From contig JABMQB010000537.1 of the NCBI GenBank assembly GCA_013203525.1, forward strand, positions 1-7,201: DNA of 7,201 bases, read 5' to 3'. The position numbers were made by a program, and so were the translations under genes. A model generated the notes under the pieces. The model made no database searches, was not told the origin of the DNA, and saw nothing but the letters and a program-made list of their open reading frames with translations. Each line of letters begins with the position of its first letter. Positions within the stretch are counted from its first letter, which is position 1. Positions 1-6,273 of the stretch are shown here, one piece after another. Origin of the DNA: Mariniphaga sp. GTDB lineage: Bacteria > Bacteroidota > Bacteroidia > Bacteroidales > Prolixibacteraceae.

Positions 1-956
1 CCACAGCATCAACAATTGGAAAAATGGCAAATGGAATTGCCGATAATATGCTTGTAACAACATATTTGTCGGCGAGGTGCCCGGTTTTTATTGCCCCTGC
101 CATGGATCTGGACATGTTAAAACACCCTTCTACTCAAAATAACCTTAAAATATTGAAATCGTTTGGTAATAATATTATTGAACCAAACGATGGTGAACTT
201 GCCAGCGGACTTGAAGGTAAAGGCCGGATGGAGGAACCAGAAAATATAGTGGAAATTCTTACAGGATTTTTTGACGGAAAAAAAAAACTCCTGAATAAAA
301 CATTTCTTGTTACTGCAGGACCAACCTACGAAAAAATAGACCCGGTGCGTTTTATCGGAAATTTTTCTTCCGGGAAAATGGGATATGCAATTGCCAAAGA
401 ATTGGCTTCAGAGGGGGCTAAAGTAATACTTGTATCAGGTCCGTCTAACCTTTCTGTAAATCAAGATAATATAGATTTAATAAAAGTTAATTCGGCAAGT
501 GAAATGTTTAAGGCATCTGTTGCACATTTTTCAAAATGTGATGGTGCGGTAATGTCTGCTGCTGTGGCCGATTTTACACCAATGTCAACTGAGAAAGAAA
601 AGACAAAACGGGGAAATAAAAACTGGGAATTAACACTTGTCCCCACAAAAGATATTGCAGCACACCTTGGTTCTGTTAAAACAGAATCACAAATTCTTGT
701 AGGTTTTGCACTTGAAACAAACGACGAAATAAACCAGGCAAAAAATAAACTTCTTAAAAAGAACCTCGACTTTATTGTTTTAAATTCTTTGAATTCACCC
801 GGAGCAGGTTTTCATGTTGATACAAACCGTATAACTATCATCGATAAATACAATAATCATCAGGAATTTGAGTTAAAAAGTAAAAAGGAAGTTGCCCGTG
901 ATATTGTTGATAAAATTGTTACGATGATTTTTGATCCCGTGTCAGGGCAAAATTAA
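1..956 (+). CDS. coaBC: Bifunctional phosphopantothenoylcysteine decarboxylase / phosphopantothenate-cysteine ligase, 5' end missing
   Basis: This cytoplasmic enzyme makes 4'-phosphopantetheine for coenzyme A: the CoaB half joins cysteine to 4'-phosphopantothenate using a nucleotide, and the CoaC half (FMN) decarboxylates the product. The reading frame is open from the left edge (codons from position 3), so the ATG at 24 is internal; the residues before it (TASTIGK) belong to the conserved TANTIAK-like CoaC motif. About 317 codons are visible, so from the usual length of about 400 roughly 80-90 N-terminal residues are missing. CoaC shows PAMDLDM and, at 198-230, LASGLEGKGRM. CoaB shows AGPT (315-326), DPVRFIGNFSSGKMG, SAAVADF (555-575), LVGFALETN and a GAGFHVDTN segment. 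Two CoaC motifs differ from E. coli: Asp replaces the Asn of PAMN, and Ser replaces the Cys of ACGD. Both look typical of Bacteroidota from memory. An A10 run lies at the domain junction. The DUF4835 gene follows within about 33 bases. Confidence 0.96.
   Translation, partial: TASTIGKMANGIADNMLVTTYLSARCPVFIAPAMDLDMLKHPSTQNNLKILKSFGNNIIEPNDGELASGLEGKGRMEEPENIVEILTGFFDGKKKLLNKTFLVTAGPTYEKIDPVRFIGNFSSGKMGYAIAKELASEGAKVILVSGPSNLSVNQDNIDLIKVNSASEMFKASVAHFSKCDGAVMSAAVADFTPMSTEKEKTKRGNKNWELTLVPTKDIAAHLGSVKTESQILVGFALETNDEINQAKNKLLKKNLDFIVLNSLNSPGAGFHVDTNRITIIDKYNNHQEFELKSKKEVARDIVDKIVTMIFDPVSGQN
278..287 (+). repeat. A10 homopolymer at the CoaC-CoaB junction
   Basis: Ten consecutive A residues encode the lysines of a GKKKLLNK linker between the decarboxylase and ligase domains of coaBC. 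In frame it reads GGA AAA AAA AAA CTC. One extra A leads to TAA (bases 296-298), and one A fewer leads to TGA (bases 292-294), so slippage either way ends the protein at the domain boundary. The run and the off-frame stops are seen directly; any functional slippage is inference. Confidence 0.9.
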
Positions 957-962
957 TTTTTG
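930..962 (+). promoter_or_regulatory. Possible weak Bacteroidota-type promoter before the DUF4835 gene
   Basis: A TTTG at 930-933 is followed 20 bases later by TAATTTTTG at 954-962. The Bacteroidota primary sigma factor prefers TTTG or TTG, a spacer of about 19-21, then TAnnTTTG. Here the -7 box has one base too many between TA and TTTG, so the match is imperfect and could be chance in AT-rich DNA. If real, transcription would begin near 968 and serve the DUF4835 gene and recN from inside the coaBC 3' end. Confidence 0.22.
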
Positions 963-989
963 TATTTTTATCTTATGAAGATTCCGTTT

Positions 990-1898
990 ATGAAAAGATT
1001 ATTCATTTTAGTGCTTATTTTAACGGGTGCTGTATTATATGGAAACAGCCAGGAACTCAGATGCCGGGTGAGTGTACAGTCGACTAAAATTCGGGGTGCA
1101 AACAGGAACCTTTTTAAAACCATGCAGATTGATATTACCGATTTTATGAATAACCGGCAATGGACTGAACATAAATATACCATGGATGAGCGGATTGAGT
1201 GTAATATTTTTATAAAACTCGAACAGCAAATTTCTTCCGATGAATTTAAAGGAACAATAAATGTTCAATTAAGCAGGCCTGTATTTGGTTCTACTTACAC
1301 ATCAAGTATATTGAATATACAGGATAAGGATTTCCATTGCAGATATGTTGAATTCCAACCCCTTGAATTTAGTGAAAACAATAACCGCGACAACCTAACT
1401 AATATTCTGGCATATTATGCATATATAATCCTGGGAATGGATTATGATTCTTTTTCTCCGGAGGGAGGCACTCAATATTTTGAAAAGGCTCAGCAAATAG
1501 TTAGCAATTCGCAAAATGCCCGTGAAAAAGGTTGGAAATCTTTTGAAAGTGAAAGAAACAGGTATTGGCTTACCGAAAACCTTCTGAATACATCGTATTC
1601 AGATTATAGGACCTGCCTTTATGATTATCACAGGAAGGGACTTGATATTATGTCTGAAAAACCTGAGGAAGGAAGGGCTGCAATTGCTGAATCAATACGT
1701 TTGCTTCAGAAAGTATTTAGAAGACGCCCTTCGGTTTATATTCTTCAGGTATTTTTCGATGCCAAAAAGAATGAATTGGTGCAGGTATTTTCAAAATCAT
1801 ATCCTGACGAAAGGAACCGGGTTTTAAATATTTTGAATGAGGTTGATCCTTCAAATGGTTCTATATATGAGAGGATAAAAGAATCGGAAGAGATATAA
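990..1898 (+). CDS. porD: DUF4835 family exported protein (type IX secretion-associated PorD type)
   Basis: The product is about 302 residues, close to the family norm, with a Sec signal peptide (MKRLFILVLILTGAVLYGNS) and probable cleavage just before QELRCRV. The mature N-terminus matches the family pattern: QEL-C-V, a GANRNLF-TMQ stretch, an N-QWTEHKY stretch, then MDERIECNIFI. The middle has the conserved YYAYIILGMDYDSFSPEGG and an ERNRYWL segment, and the C-terminal part is helical and charged. From memory the family is annotated as PorD of the type IX secretion system; its biochemical role is poorly defined. I chose ATG 990 because it starts directly on the basic n-region of the signal peptide; ATG 975 (five residues longer) is possible, and TTG at 960 is unlikely. 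It lies between coaBC and recN, an arrangement I know from other Bacteroidota; recN starts 10 bases after its stop, suggesting co-transcription. Family recognition is strong; function and symbol are less certain. Confidence 0.85.
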   Translation: MKRLFILVLILTGAVLYGNSQELRCRVSVQSTKIRGANRNLFKTMQIDITDFMNNRQWTEHKYTMDERIECNIFIKLEQQISSDEFKGTINVQLSRPVFGSTYTSSILNIQDKDFHCRYVEFQPLEFSENNNRDNLTNILAYYAYIILGMDYDSFSPEGGTQYFEKAQQIVSNSQNAREKGWKSFESERNRYWLTENLLNTSYSDYRTCLYDYHRKGLDIMSEKPEEGRAAIAESIRLLQKVFRRRPSVYILQVFFDAKKNELVQVFSKSYPDERNRVLNILNEVDPSNGSIYERIKESEEI

Positions 1899-1908
1899 CT
1901 GCCATCGG

Positions 1909-3561
1909 ATGCTAACTAAAATTTCCATTAAAAATTATGCCTTGATTGATGAACTTGTTATAGATTTTAATAAGGGATTTAATATTGTAACCGGAGAAAC
2001 CGGTGCAGGCAAATCAATTATTTTAGGTGCACTTGCTTTGATAATCGGAAACAGGGCAGATACAAGCTCATTACGTGATAATACCAAAAAATGTGTAGTT
2101 GAGGGAGTTTTCAAAATAGAATCATATGGGCTTAATTCTCTCTTTGAAACCAACGATCTTGATTATGAAGCGTTTTCAATTTTTAGAAGGGAAATAACAC
2201 CCTCAGGAAAATCCAGGGCATTTATAAACGATACTCCGGTAAGTGTAAAATTAATGTCGGAGCTGGGTTCTAAACTGATTGATATTCATTCACAACATCA
2301 AAACCTGGAATTGACTACCAAACGTTTTCAGCTTGACCTGGTCGATATTGTAGCAGATAATGAAAAAGCACTTTCTGATTTTAGAAAAGGTTATTTTGAA
2401 TTTATTAAAAAGCAAAAGTTTTTAAATGAATTAAAAACAACAGCTGAAAAAGAAAAATCGGATCTTGATTATTATGAGTTTCAATTTAAACAGTTGGATG
2501 AAGCAAAATTATCGGAGAATGAACAGTTAGAACTTGAAGCAGAATTAGAGAAATTGTCTCACGCTGAAGAAATAAAGGGATCGCTCAACCGTGTTGCTGA
2601 ACTCCTGGATAACGACCAGGCAGCGGTTCTTAATTATTTAAAAGAGGGGAATAATGAATTAAAAAAAATAAGTGGGTATTTTAAAGAAGCTTCTGATTTA
2701 CACGAGCGGCTTGAAAGCACGTATCTTGAATTAAAAGATATTTCCGAAGAATTAAGTATTCAGTCAGAGAATATTGAATACGATCCTGTGCGTCTTGAAA
2801 ATTTGAACCAAAGGCTTGACCTGATTTATTCCTTGCAACAAAAACACCACGCCAGTTCGGTTAAAGAACTTATCGAACTTAAAGAACGGTTTGAAAATCA
2901 GATTTCCGGCATTGTTGATTTTGATATACAAATTTCAAAACAGGAAAAAGAATTGGAAAACCTGAGAGAACAGCTTGTTCAGAAATCGAATGAAATCAGT
3001 AAGAAAAGAATTAAAGTATTTCCTGAAATCGAAAAAAATGTAAGCTCAGTATTAACACAATTAGGGATGCCTAAATCGCGGTTTAAAGTAGCACATGAGT
3101 TATTAAATGACTTTGGCGAAAATGGTAGAGACTCCATTGGATTCTTATTCAGTGCAAATAAAGATACCGAACCGGCTGAAATTTCAAAGATTGCATCGGG
3201 TGGCGAAACATCAAGGTTAATGCTAGCTATTAAATCATTAATCACAAATACAAAGTCGTTGCCTACTATTATTTTCGATGAAATTGATTCAGGTGTTTCA
3301 GGCGAAATAGCTTTAAAAATGGGCAATATATTAAAGGAATTTTCAAAATCTGCCCAGGTTATCAATATTACACATCTTCCACAAATAGCCGCTAAAGGCG
3401 ATTTTCATTACAAAGTATACAAGTTTGATAATAAAAACGGGACTTTTACTTCGATTAAAAAACTGAATCAAAATGAACGCATTGAAGAACTGGCAAAAAT
3501 GGTGAGTGGAGATAAACCTACCGAAAATGCTTTCCAAACTGCAAGGGATTTGATGAATTAA
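1909..3561 (+). CDS. recN: DNA repair protein RecN
   Basis: RecN is a cytoplasmic SMC-like ATPase that acts early in recombinational repair of DNA double-strand breaks. The 550-residue product has the usual full length. Walker A is GETGAGKS at residues 29-36. A long, charged, Glu/Lys/Leu-rich coiled-coil region spans roughly residues 150-380. The C-terminal head carries the ABC signature (KIASGGETSR, residues 427-436), Walker B ending in FDE (456-458) with Glu458 as the expected catalytic residue, a D-loop (DSGVSG, 460-465) and the switch histidine in THLPQIAAKGD (His489). All ATPase elements are intact and there is no frameshift. The ATG at 1909 gives the standard MLTKISIKNYALID start. It begins 10 bases after the DUF4835 stop, probably in the same transcript. 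No SOS-type operator was recognised upstream. Confidence 0.97.
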   Translation: MLTKISIKNYALIDELVIDFNKGFNIVTGETGAGKSIILGALALIIGNRADTSSLRDNTKKCVVEGVFKIESYGLNSLFETNDLDYEAFSIFRREITPSGKSRAFINDTPVSVKLMSELGSKLIDIHSQHQNLELTTKRFQLDLVDIVADNEKALSDFRKGYFEFIKKQKFLNELKTTAEKEKSDLDYYEFQFKQLDEAKLSENEQLELEAELEKLSHAEEIKGSLNRVAELLDNDQAAVLNYLKEGNNELKKISGYFKEASDLHERLESTYLELKDISEELSIQSENIEYDPVRLENLNQRLDLIYSLQQKHHASSVKELIELKERFENQISGIVDFDIQISKQEKELENLREQLVQKSNEISKKRIKVFPEIEKNVSSVLTQLGMPKSRFKVAHELLNDFGENGRDSIGFLFSANKDTEPAEISKIASGGETSRLMLAIKSLITNTKSLPTIIFDEIDSGVSGEIALKMGNILKEFSKSAQVINITHLPQIAAKGDFHYKVYKFDNKNGTFTSIKKLNQNERIEELAKMVSGDKPTENAFQTARDLMN

Positions 3562-3570
3562 TCCAAAAGA

Positions 3571-3643
3571 ATTTGCTTCACTGAAAATAGTTCCAATAAA
3601 TCATTAATTTTATTGGAGAATTATGATTTGTTTTTTAGCAAAT
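3571..3643 (+). repeat. Nested inverted repeat between recN and the sulfatase gene
   Basis: An outer pair, ATTTGCT (3571-3577) and AGCAAAT (3637-3643), encloses an inner pair, TCCAATAAA (3592-3600) and TTTATTGGA (3609-3617), with an 8-base loop. Both pairs are perfect complements. The structure sits wholly in the 96-base gap before the sulfatase ATG. It could be a weak terminator for the recN transcript, a structured leader or a regulator site; the inner stem is AT-rich and has no immediate U-run, so a classic intrinsic terminator is not supported. Confidence 0.45.
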
Positions 3644-3657
3644 CAAAACCGGATTTT

Positions 3658-5031
3658 ATGAAACCAAAATTACTGTTATTTACAACATCATTATTTTTCA
3701 TTTTTATTCTGTTATTTAATAGTTGTTCGAAAAAAATCAAATCCCAAAAACCAAATTTTATAATAATCATTGTTGATGATGCTGCCTGGAATGATTCGGG
3801 AACCTATGGCAATTCTTTGATAAAAACACCTAATATTGATAGGTTAGCTAACGAAGGATTAACATTTAACAATGCTTTTTTAACAACCAGTTCATGTAGT
3901 CCAAGCCGATGTAGTATAATAACAGGACGTTTCCCGCATAATACCGGTGCTGAGGAATTACATATGCCTCTGCCTTCAAATCAACTTATTTTCCCGGGTG
4001 AATTACAAAAGGCAGGTTATTATACCGTTTCTGCCGGAAAATGGCACCTGGGGCCTAAAAGGGCAGAATTTGATACTATTTACGATGGCGCGCCCAGTGG
4101 TTGTGAATTTTGGGAGGAAGCTTTAAATAACCGCCCTCAGGAAAAACCATTCTTTATGTGGTTTGCTGCTTTGGATCCACATCGCGATTATCAGCCTAAT
4201 ACAATTAATGAACCACATAAACCGGATGAAGTTTTTGTACCTCCTTTTTTACCTGATAACGATTCTACAAGAAAAGACCTGGCATTGTATTATGATGAAA
4301 TCTCAAGGATGGATAGTTATATAGGAAAAGTACTTAAAATTCTCAAGGAGCAAAATGTTGATAGAAATACACTAATTATATATATGTCGGATAACGGCCG
4401 CCCTTTTCCCCGAAGTAAAACACGGTTATACGACAGTGGGATAAAAACACCATTTATTCTTCGTTGGCCATCTAACATTAAATCCCGGTTAAGGACTGAT
4501 GCATTAATCAGTTCGGTGGATATTGCGCCAACTATATGTGAATTGGCCGGAGTTTCCTTGCCAAAAACTTTTCAGGGAGTTTCTTTTGTTTCGGTTTTAG
4601 ATGATAATCAAAAAGATGTCAGGGATTATGTTGCCGCTGAACACAATTGGCACGATTACCAAACTCATGAACGGGCAATTCGCAATAAACAATTTTTATA
4701 TATTAGAAATTCATTTCCCGAATTTAATGCATCGCCGCCTGCCGATGCAGTTCGAAGTATTACCTACCAGGAAATGATAAAAGTTTTTAATAAAGGAGGA
4801 CTTGTTGAGGAATTTTCCGATTGTTTTATTTCTTCAAGAGAACCAGAGGAATTATACGATGTTGTAAATGATCCGTATCAAATGAATAACCTTGCGTTGG
4901 ATAAAAATTTTCAGGATGACTTGAGTAAAATGAGGCAAATTTTGGATAAGTGGATTCAGGAAACCAATGATTCAATTCCAATAAATCCTTCTCCCGATCA
5001 ATTTGACAGATGGAGTGGGGAAAGGCTATAG
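3658..5031 (+). CDS. Sulfatase lipoprotein, N-sulfoglucosamine sulfohydrolase (sulfamidase)-like
   Basis: This is a formylglycine-dependent sulfatase (alkaline phosphatase superfamily), probably anchored in the envelope. From ATG 3658 it is 457 residues, starting with a hydrophobic segment and a lipobox-like LLFNSC (Cys23). Active-site elements are all present: metal-binding Asp40-Asp41, CSPSR with Cys80 as the formylglycine precursor and Arg84, GKWHLG (127-132, Lys128 and His130), DPHR (173-176, His175) and SDNG (244-247, Asp245-Asn246), followed by PFPRSKTRLYDSG. The DPHR motif, the VPPFLPDN...RKDLALYYDEISRMD segment, the PFP-K-T-LY loop after DNG, and the C-terminal ELYDVVNDPYQMNNLA and KWIQETND closely follow human SGSH as I recall it. 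That suggests N-desulfation of a heparan-like or other sulfated glycan, though bacterial members may have other substrates. A TTG start at 3613 would bury the signal peptide and is rejected. The Cys-type motif needs a maturase, such as an anSME, encoded elsewhere. The GH5 gene follows after 26 bases, probably in one operon. Confidence 0.93.
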   Translation: MKPKLLLFTTSLFFIFILLFNSCSKKIKSQKPNFIIIIVDDAAWNDSGTYGNSLIKTPNIDRLANEGLTFNNAFLTTSSCSPSRCSIITGRFPHNTGAEELHMPLPSNQLIFPGELQKAGYYTVSAGKWHLGPKRAEFDTIYDGAPSGCEFWEEALNNRPQEKPFFMWFAALDPHRDYQPNTINEPHKPDEVFVPPFLPDNDSTRKDLALYYDEISRMDSYIGKVLKILKEQNVDRNTLIIYMSDNGRPFPRSKTRLYDSGIKTPFILRWPSNIKSRLRTDALISSVDIAPTICELAGVSLPKTFQGVSFVSVLDDNQKDVRDYVAAEHNWHDYQTHERAIRNKQFLYIRNSFPEFNASPPADAVRSITYQEMIKVFNKGGLVEEFSDCFISSREPEELYDVVNDPYQMNNLALDKNFQDDLSKMRQILDKWIQETNDSIPINPSPDQFDRWSGERL

Positions 5032-5057
5032 AATTTAAATAACTAACCTATAAAAAT

Positions 5058-6215
5058 ATGGAAAATAAGAATTTTAAAAGAAGGGATTTTATTAAAACTG
5101 CCGGTGTTGTTGCGGCCGGAGTTGGAATTGCCGGATCAATGCCATTTTGCAGCAGCACTGAGAATTTAATTGAAAATAGTATTCCCCGCTGGAAGGGATT
5201 TAATCTTTTGGATTATTTTTCACCTCGCGCCGGAAGAAGAGGCGGAACAACGGATGACGACCTGAAATGGATGGCTGATTGGGGATTTGATTTTGTCCGC
5301 CTTCCAATGGCTTATCCACGTTTTATTAATTACGATCCTTCTAAAGATATTACACCTGATGATGTTTACAATATCAATGAAGAGGCAGTTGATAAAGTTC
5401 AGGAGCTTGTTGAAAAAGCCAATAGTTACGGATTACATATGAGTCTGAATTTGCATCGGGCTCCGGGCTTTTGTGTAAATGCCGGATTTAACGAACCCTA
5501 CAATTTGTGGGAAGATGAAGAAGCACAGGAGGCGTTTTATTTTCACTGGGGGATGTGGGCTGAACGGTTTAAAAATGTAACACCCGGAAAAATCAGTTTC
5601 GACCTGGTGAATGAACCTTGTACCCGTGAAGATATGAATGACCAGTTTTCGAAACGAGCTGCAATTCCTGGTGAGCTTTACCGGAAAGTTGCCAAAAAAT
5701 CGTTTGAAACTATCCGTTCTTTTAATCCCGGCCATATGGTTGTTGCCGATGGTAACGATGTAGGCGGAAAGGTTATTCCTGAAATTACCGATCTTGAAAT
5801 AGCTCAGAGTTGCCGTGGTTATTATCCTCATTATGTTTCGCACTACCGGGCCTCCTGGGTTTGGGAAAATCCCGATGATGCACCAATGCCTTCATGGCCA
5901 GGAACTATTGATGGGCAGGAATTTGGGCGTAAAACATTGGAAGATTTTTACCAGCCATGGATCGACCTCAAAAATCAGGGCGTTGGTGTTCATTGTGGCG
6001 AGTGTGGTTGTTATAACCAAACTCCACACGAAGTATTCCTTGCCTGGTTTGGCGATATCCTCGATATTTTGACTCCTCATGGAATTGGCTATGCTCTATG
6101 GAATTTCCGGGGCGATTTTGGGATAATGGATTCAGGTAGGCCTGATATCGAATATGAAGATTGGTATGGACACAAACTCGACAGGAAACTTTTAGATTTG
6201 TTGATGAAGTATTAA
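5058..6215 (+). CDS. Tat-exported glycoside hydrolase family 5 (cellulase-like) enzyme
   Basis: The 385-residue product begins with a twin-arginine signal (RRDFIKTAG, Arg8-Arg9) and an Ala/Gly-rich segment up to Cys31, so it is probably exported folded; MPFC is a poor lipobox, so lipidation is uncertain. The mature part is a GH5-type TIM barrel: FVRLP with Arg81, NLHRAPGF with His133, DLVNEP with Glu186 as acid/base, YYPHYVSHY with His258 and Tyr263 as likely substrate-binding residues, GVHCGECG with Glu315 as nucleophile, and ALWNFRG with Trp348. It then ends in a conserved FGIMDSGR...YEDWYGHKLDR tail. GH5 enzymes cleave beta-linked glycans with retention of configuration; the substrate cannot be read here. 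Cysteines sit unusually near catalytic positions (139, 188, 252, 313, 316, 318), where many GH5 enzymes have GEFG at the nucleophile. It follows the sulfatase by 26 bases without an obvious promoter, suggesting joint action on a sulfated or mixed polysaccharide. Confidence 0.9.
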   Translation: MENKNFKRRDFIKTAGVVAAGVGIAGSMPFCSSTENLIENSIPRWKGFNLLDYFSPRAGRRGGTTDDDLKWMADWGFDFVRLPMAYPRFINYDPSKDITPDDVYNINEEAVDKVQELVEKANSYGLHMSLNLHRAPGFCVNAGFNEPYNLWEDEEAQEAFYFHWGMWAERFKNVTPGKISFDLVNEPCTREDMNDQFSKRAAIPGELYRKVAKKSFETIRSFNPGHMVVADGNDVGGKVIPEITDLEIAQSCRGYYPHYVSHYRASWVWENPDDAPMPSWPGTIDGQEFGRKTLEDFYQPWIDLKNQGVGVHCGECGCYNQTPHEVFLAWFGDILDILTPHGIGYALWNFRGDFGIMDSGRPDIEYEDWYGHKLDRKLLDLLMKY

Positions 6216-6245
6216 TTGTTTTCGAAAAATTGAGGTTTCCTTTTT

Positions 6246-6253
6246 TAGTTTTG
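6246..6253 (+). promoter_or_regulatory. Bacteroidota -7 promoter box (TAnnTTTG)
   Basis: TAGTTTTG is an exact match to TAnnTTTG, the -7 element of the Bacteroidota primary sigma factor. It lies 20 bases before the ATG at 6274, in the 58-base gap after the GH5 gene, so a start near 6260 would leave a short leader. No good TTTG lies at the proper upstream distance, only a TTTC at 6220-6223, so the -33 half is weak. It suggests that the last gene can be transcribed separately from the sulfatase-GH5 pair. Confidence 0.4.
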
Positions 6254-6273
6254 ATAACTTAAATATTTTCAGA

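Noticed and set aside
960..989. TTG (960) or ATG (975) start for the DUF4835 gene
   Set aside because: ATG 990 gives a standard signal peptide of family-typical length; 975 cannot be excluded but adds little, and TTG 960 is not needed.
1621..1827. Same-strand open frame of 68 codons within the DUF4835 gene
   Set aside because: It overlaps the conserved C-terminal part in another frame and has no recognisable protein features.
2661..2668. A8 run within recN
   Set aside because: It lies in the coiled-coil region, is in frame, and A8 runs are expected by chance in DNA of this composition.
2979..3365. Antisense open frame of 128 codons inside recN
   Set aside because: It lies opposite the conserved RecN ATPase head; its protein has no recognisable domain and reflects the AT-rich codon pattern of the real gene.
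3613..3657. TTG start extending the sulfatase by 15 residues
   Set aside because: It would place a charged, non-signal stretch before the lipoprotein signal peptide and overlaps the inverted repeat.
5433..5843. Antisense open frame of 136 codons inside the GH5 gene
   Set aside because: The + strand there encodes conserved GH5 motifs; the antisense protein looks like nothing known and has no start signals.
6219..6228. TTTTCGAAAA palindrome after the GH5 stop
   Set aside because: It is a 10-base perfect palindrome without a loop or U-run, too short and AT-rich to call a terminator or operator.
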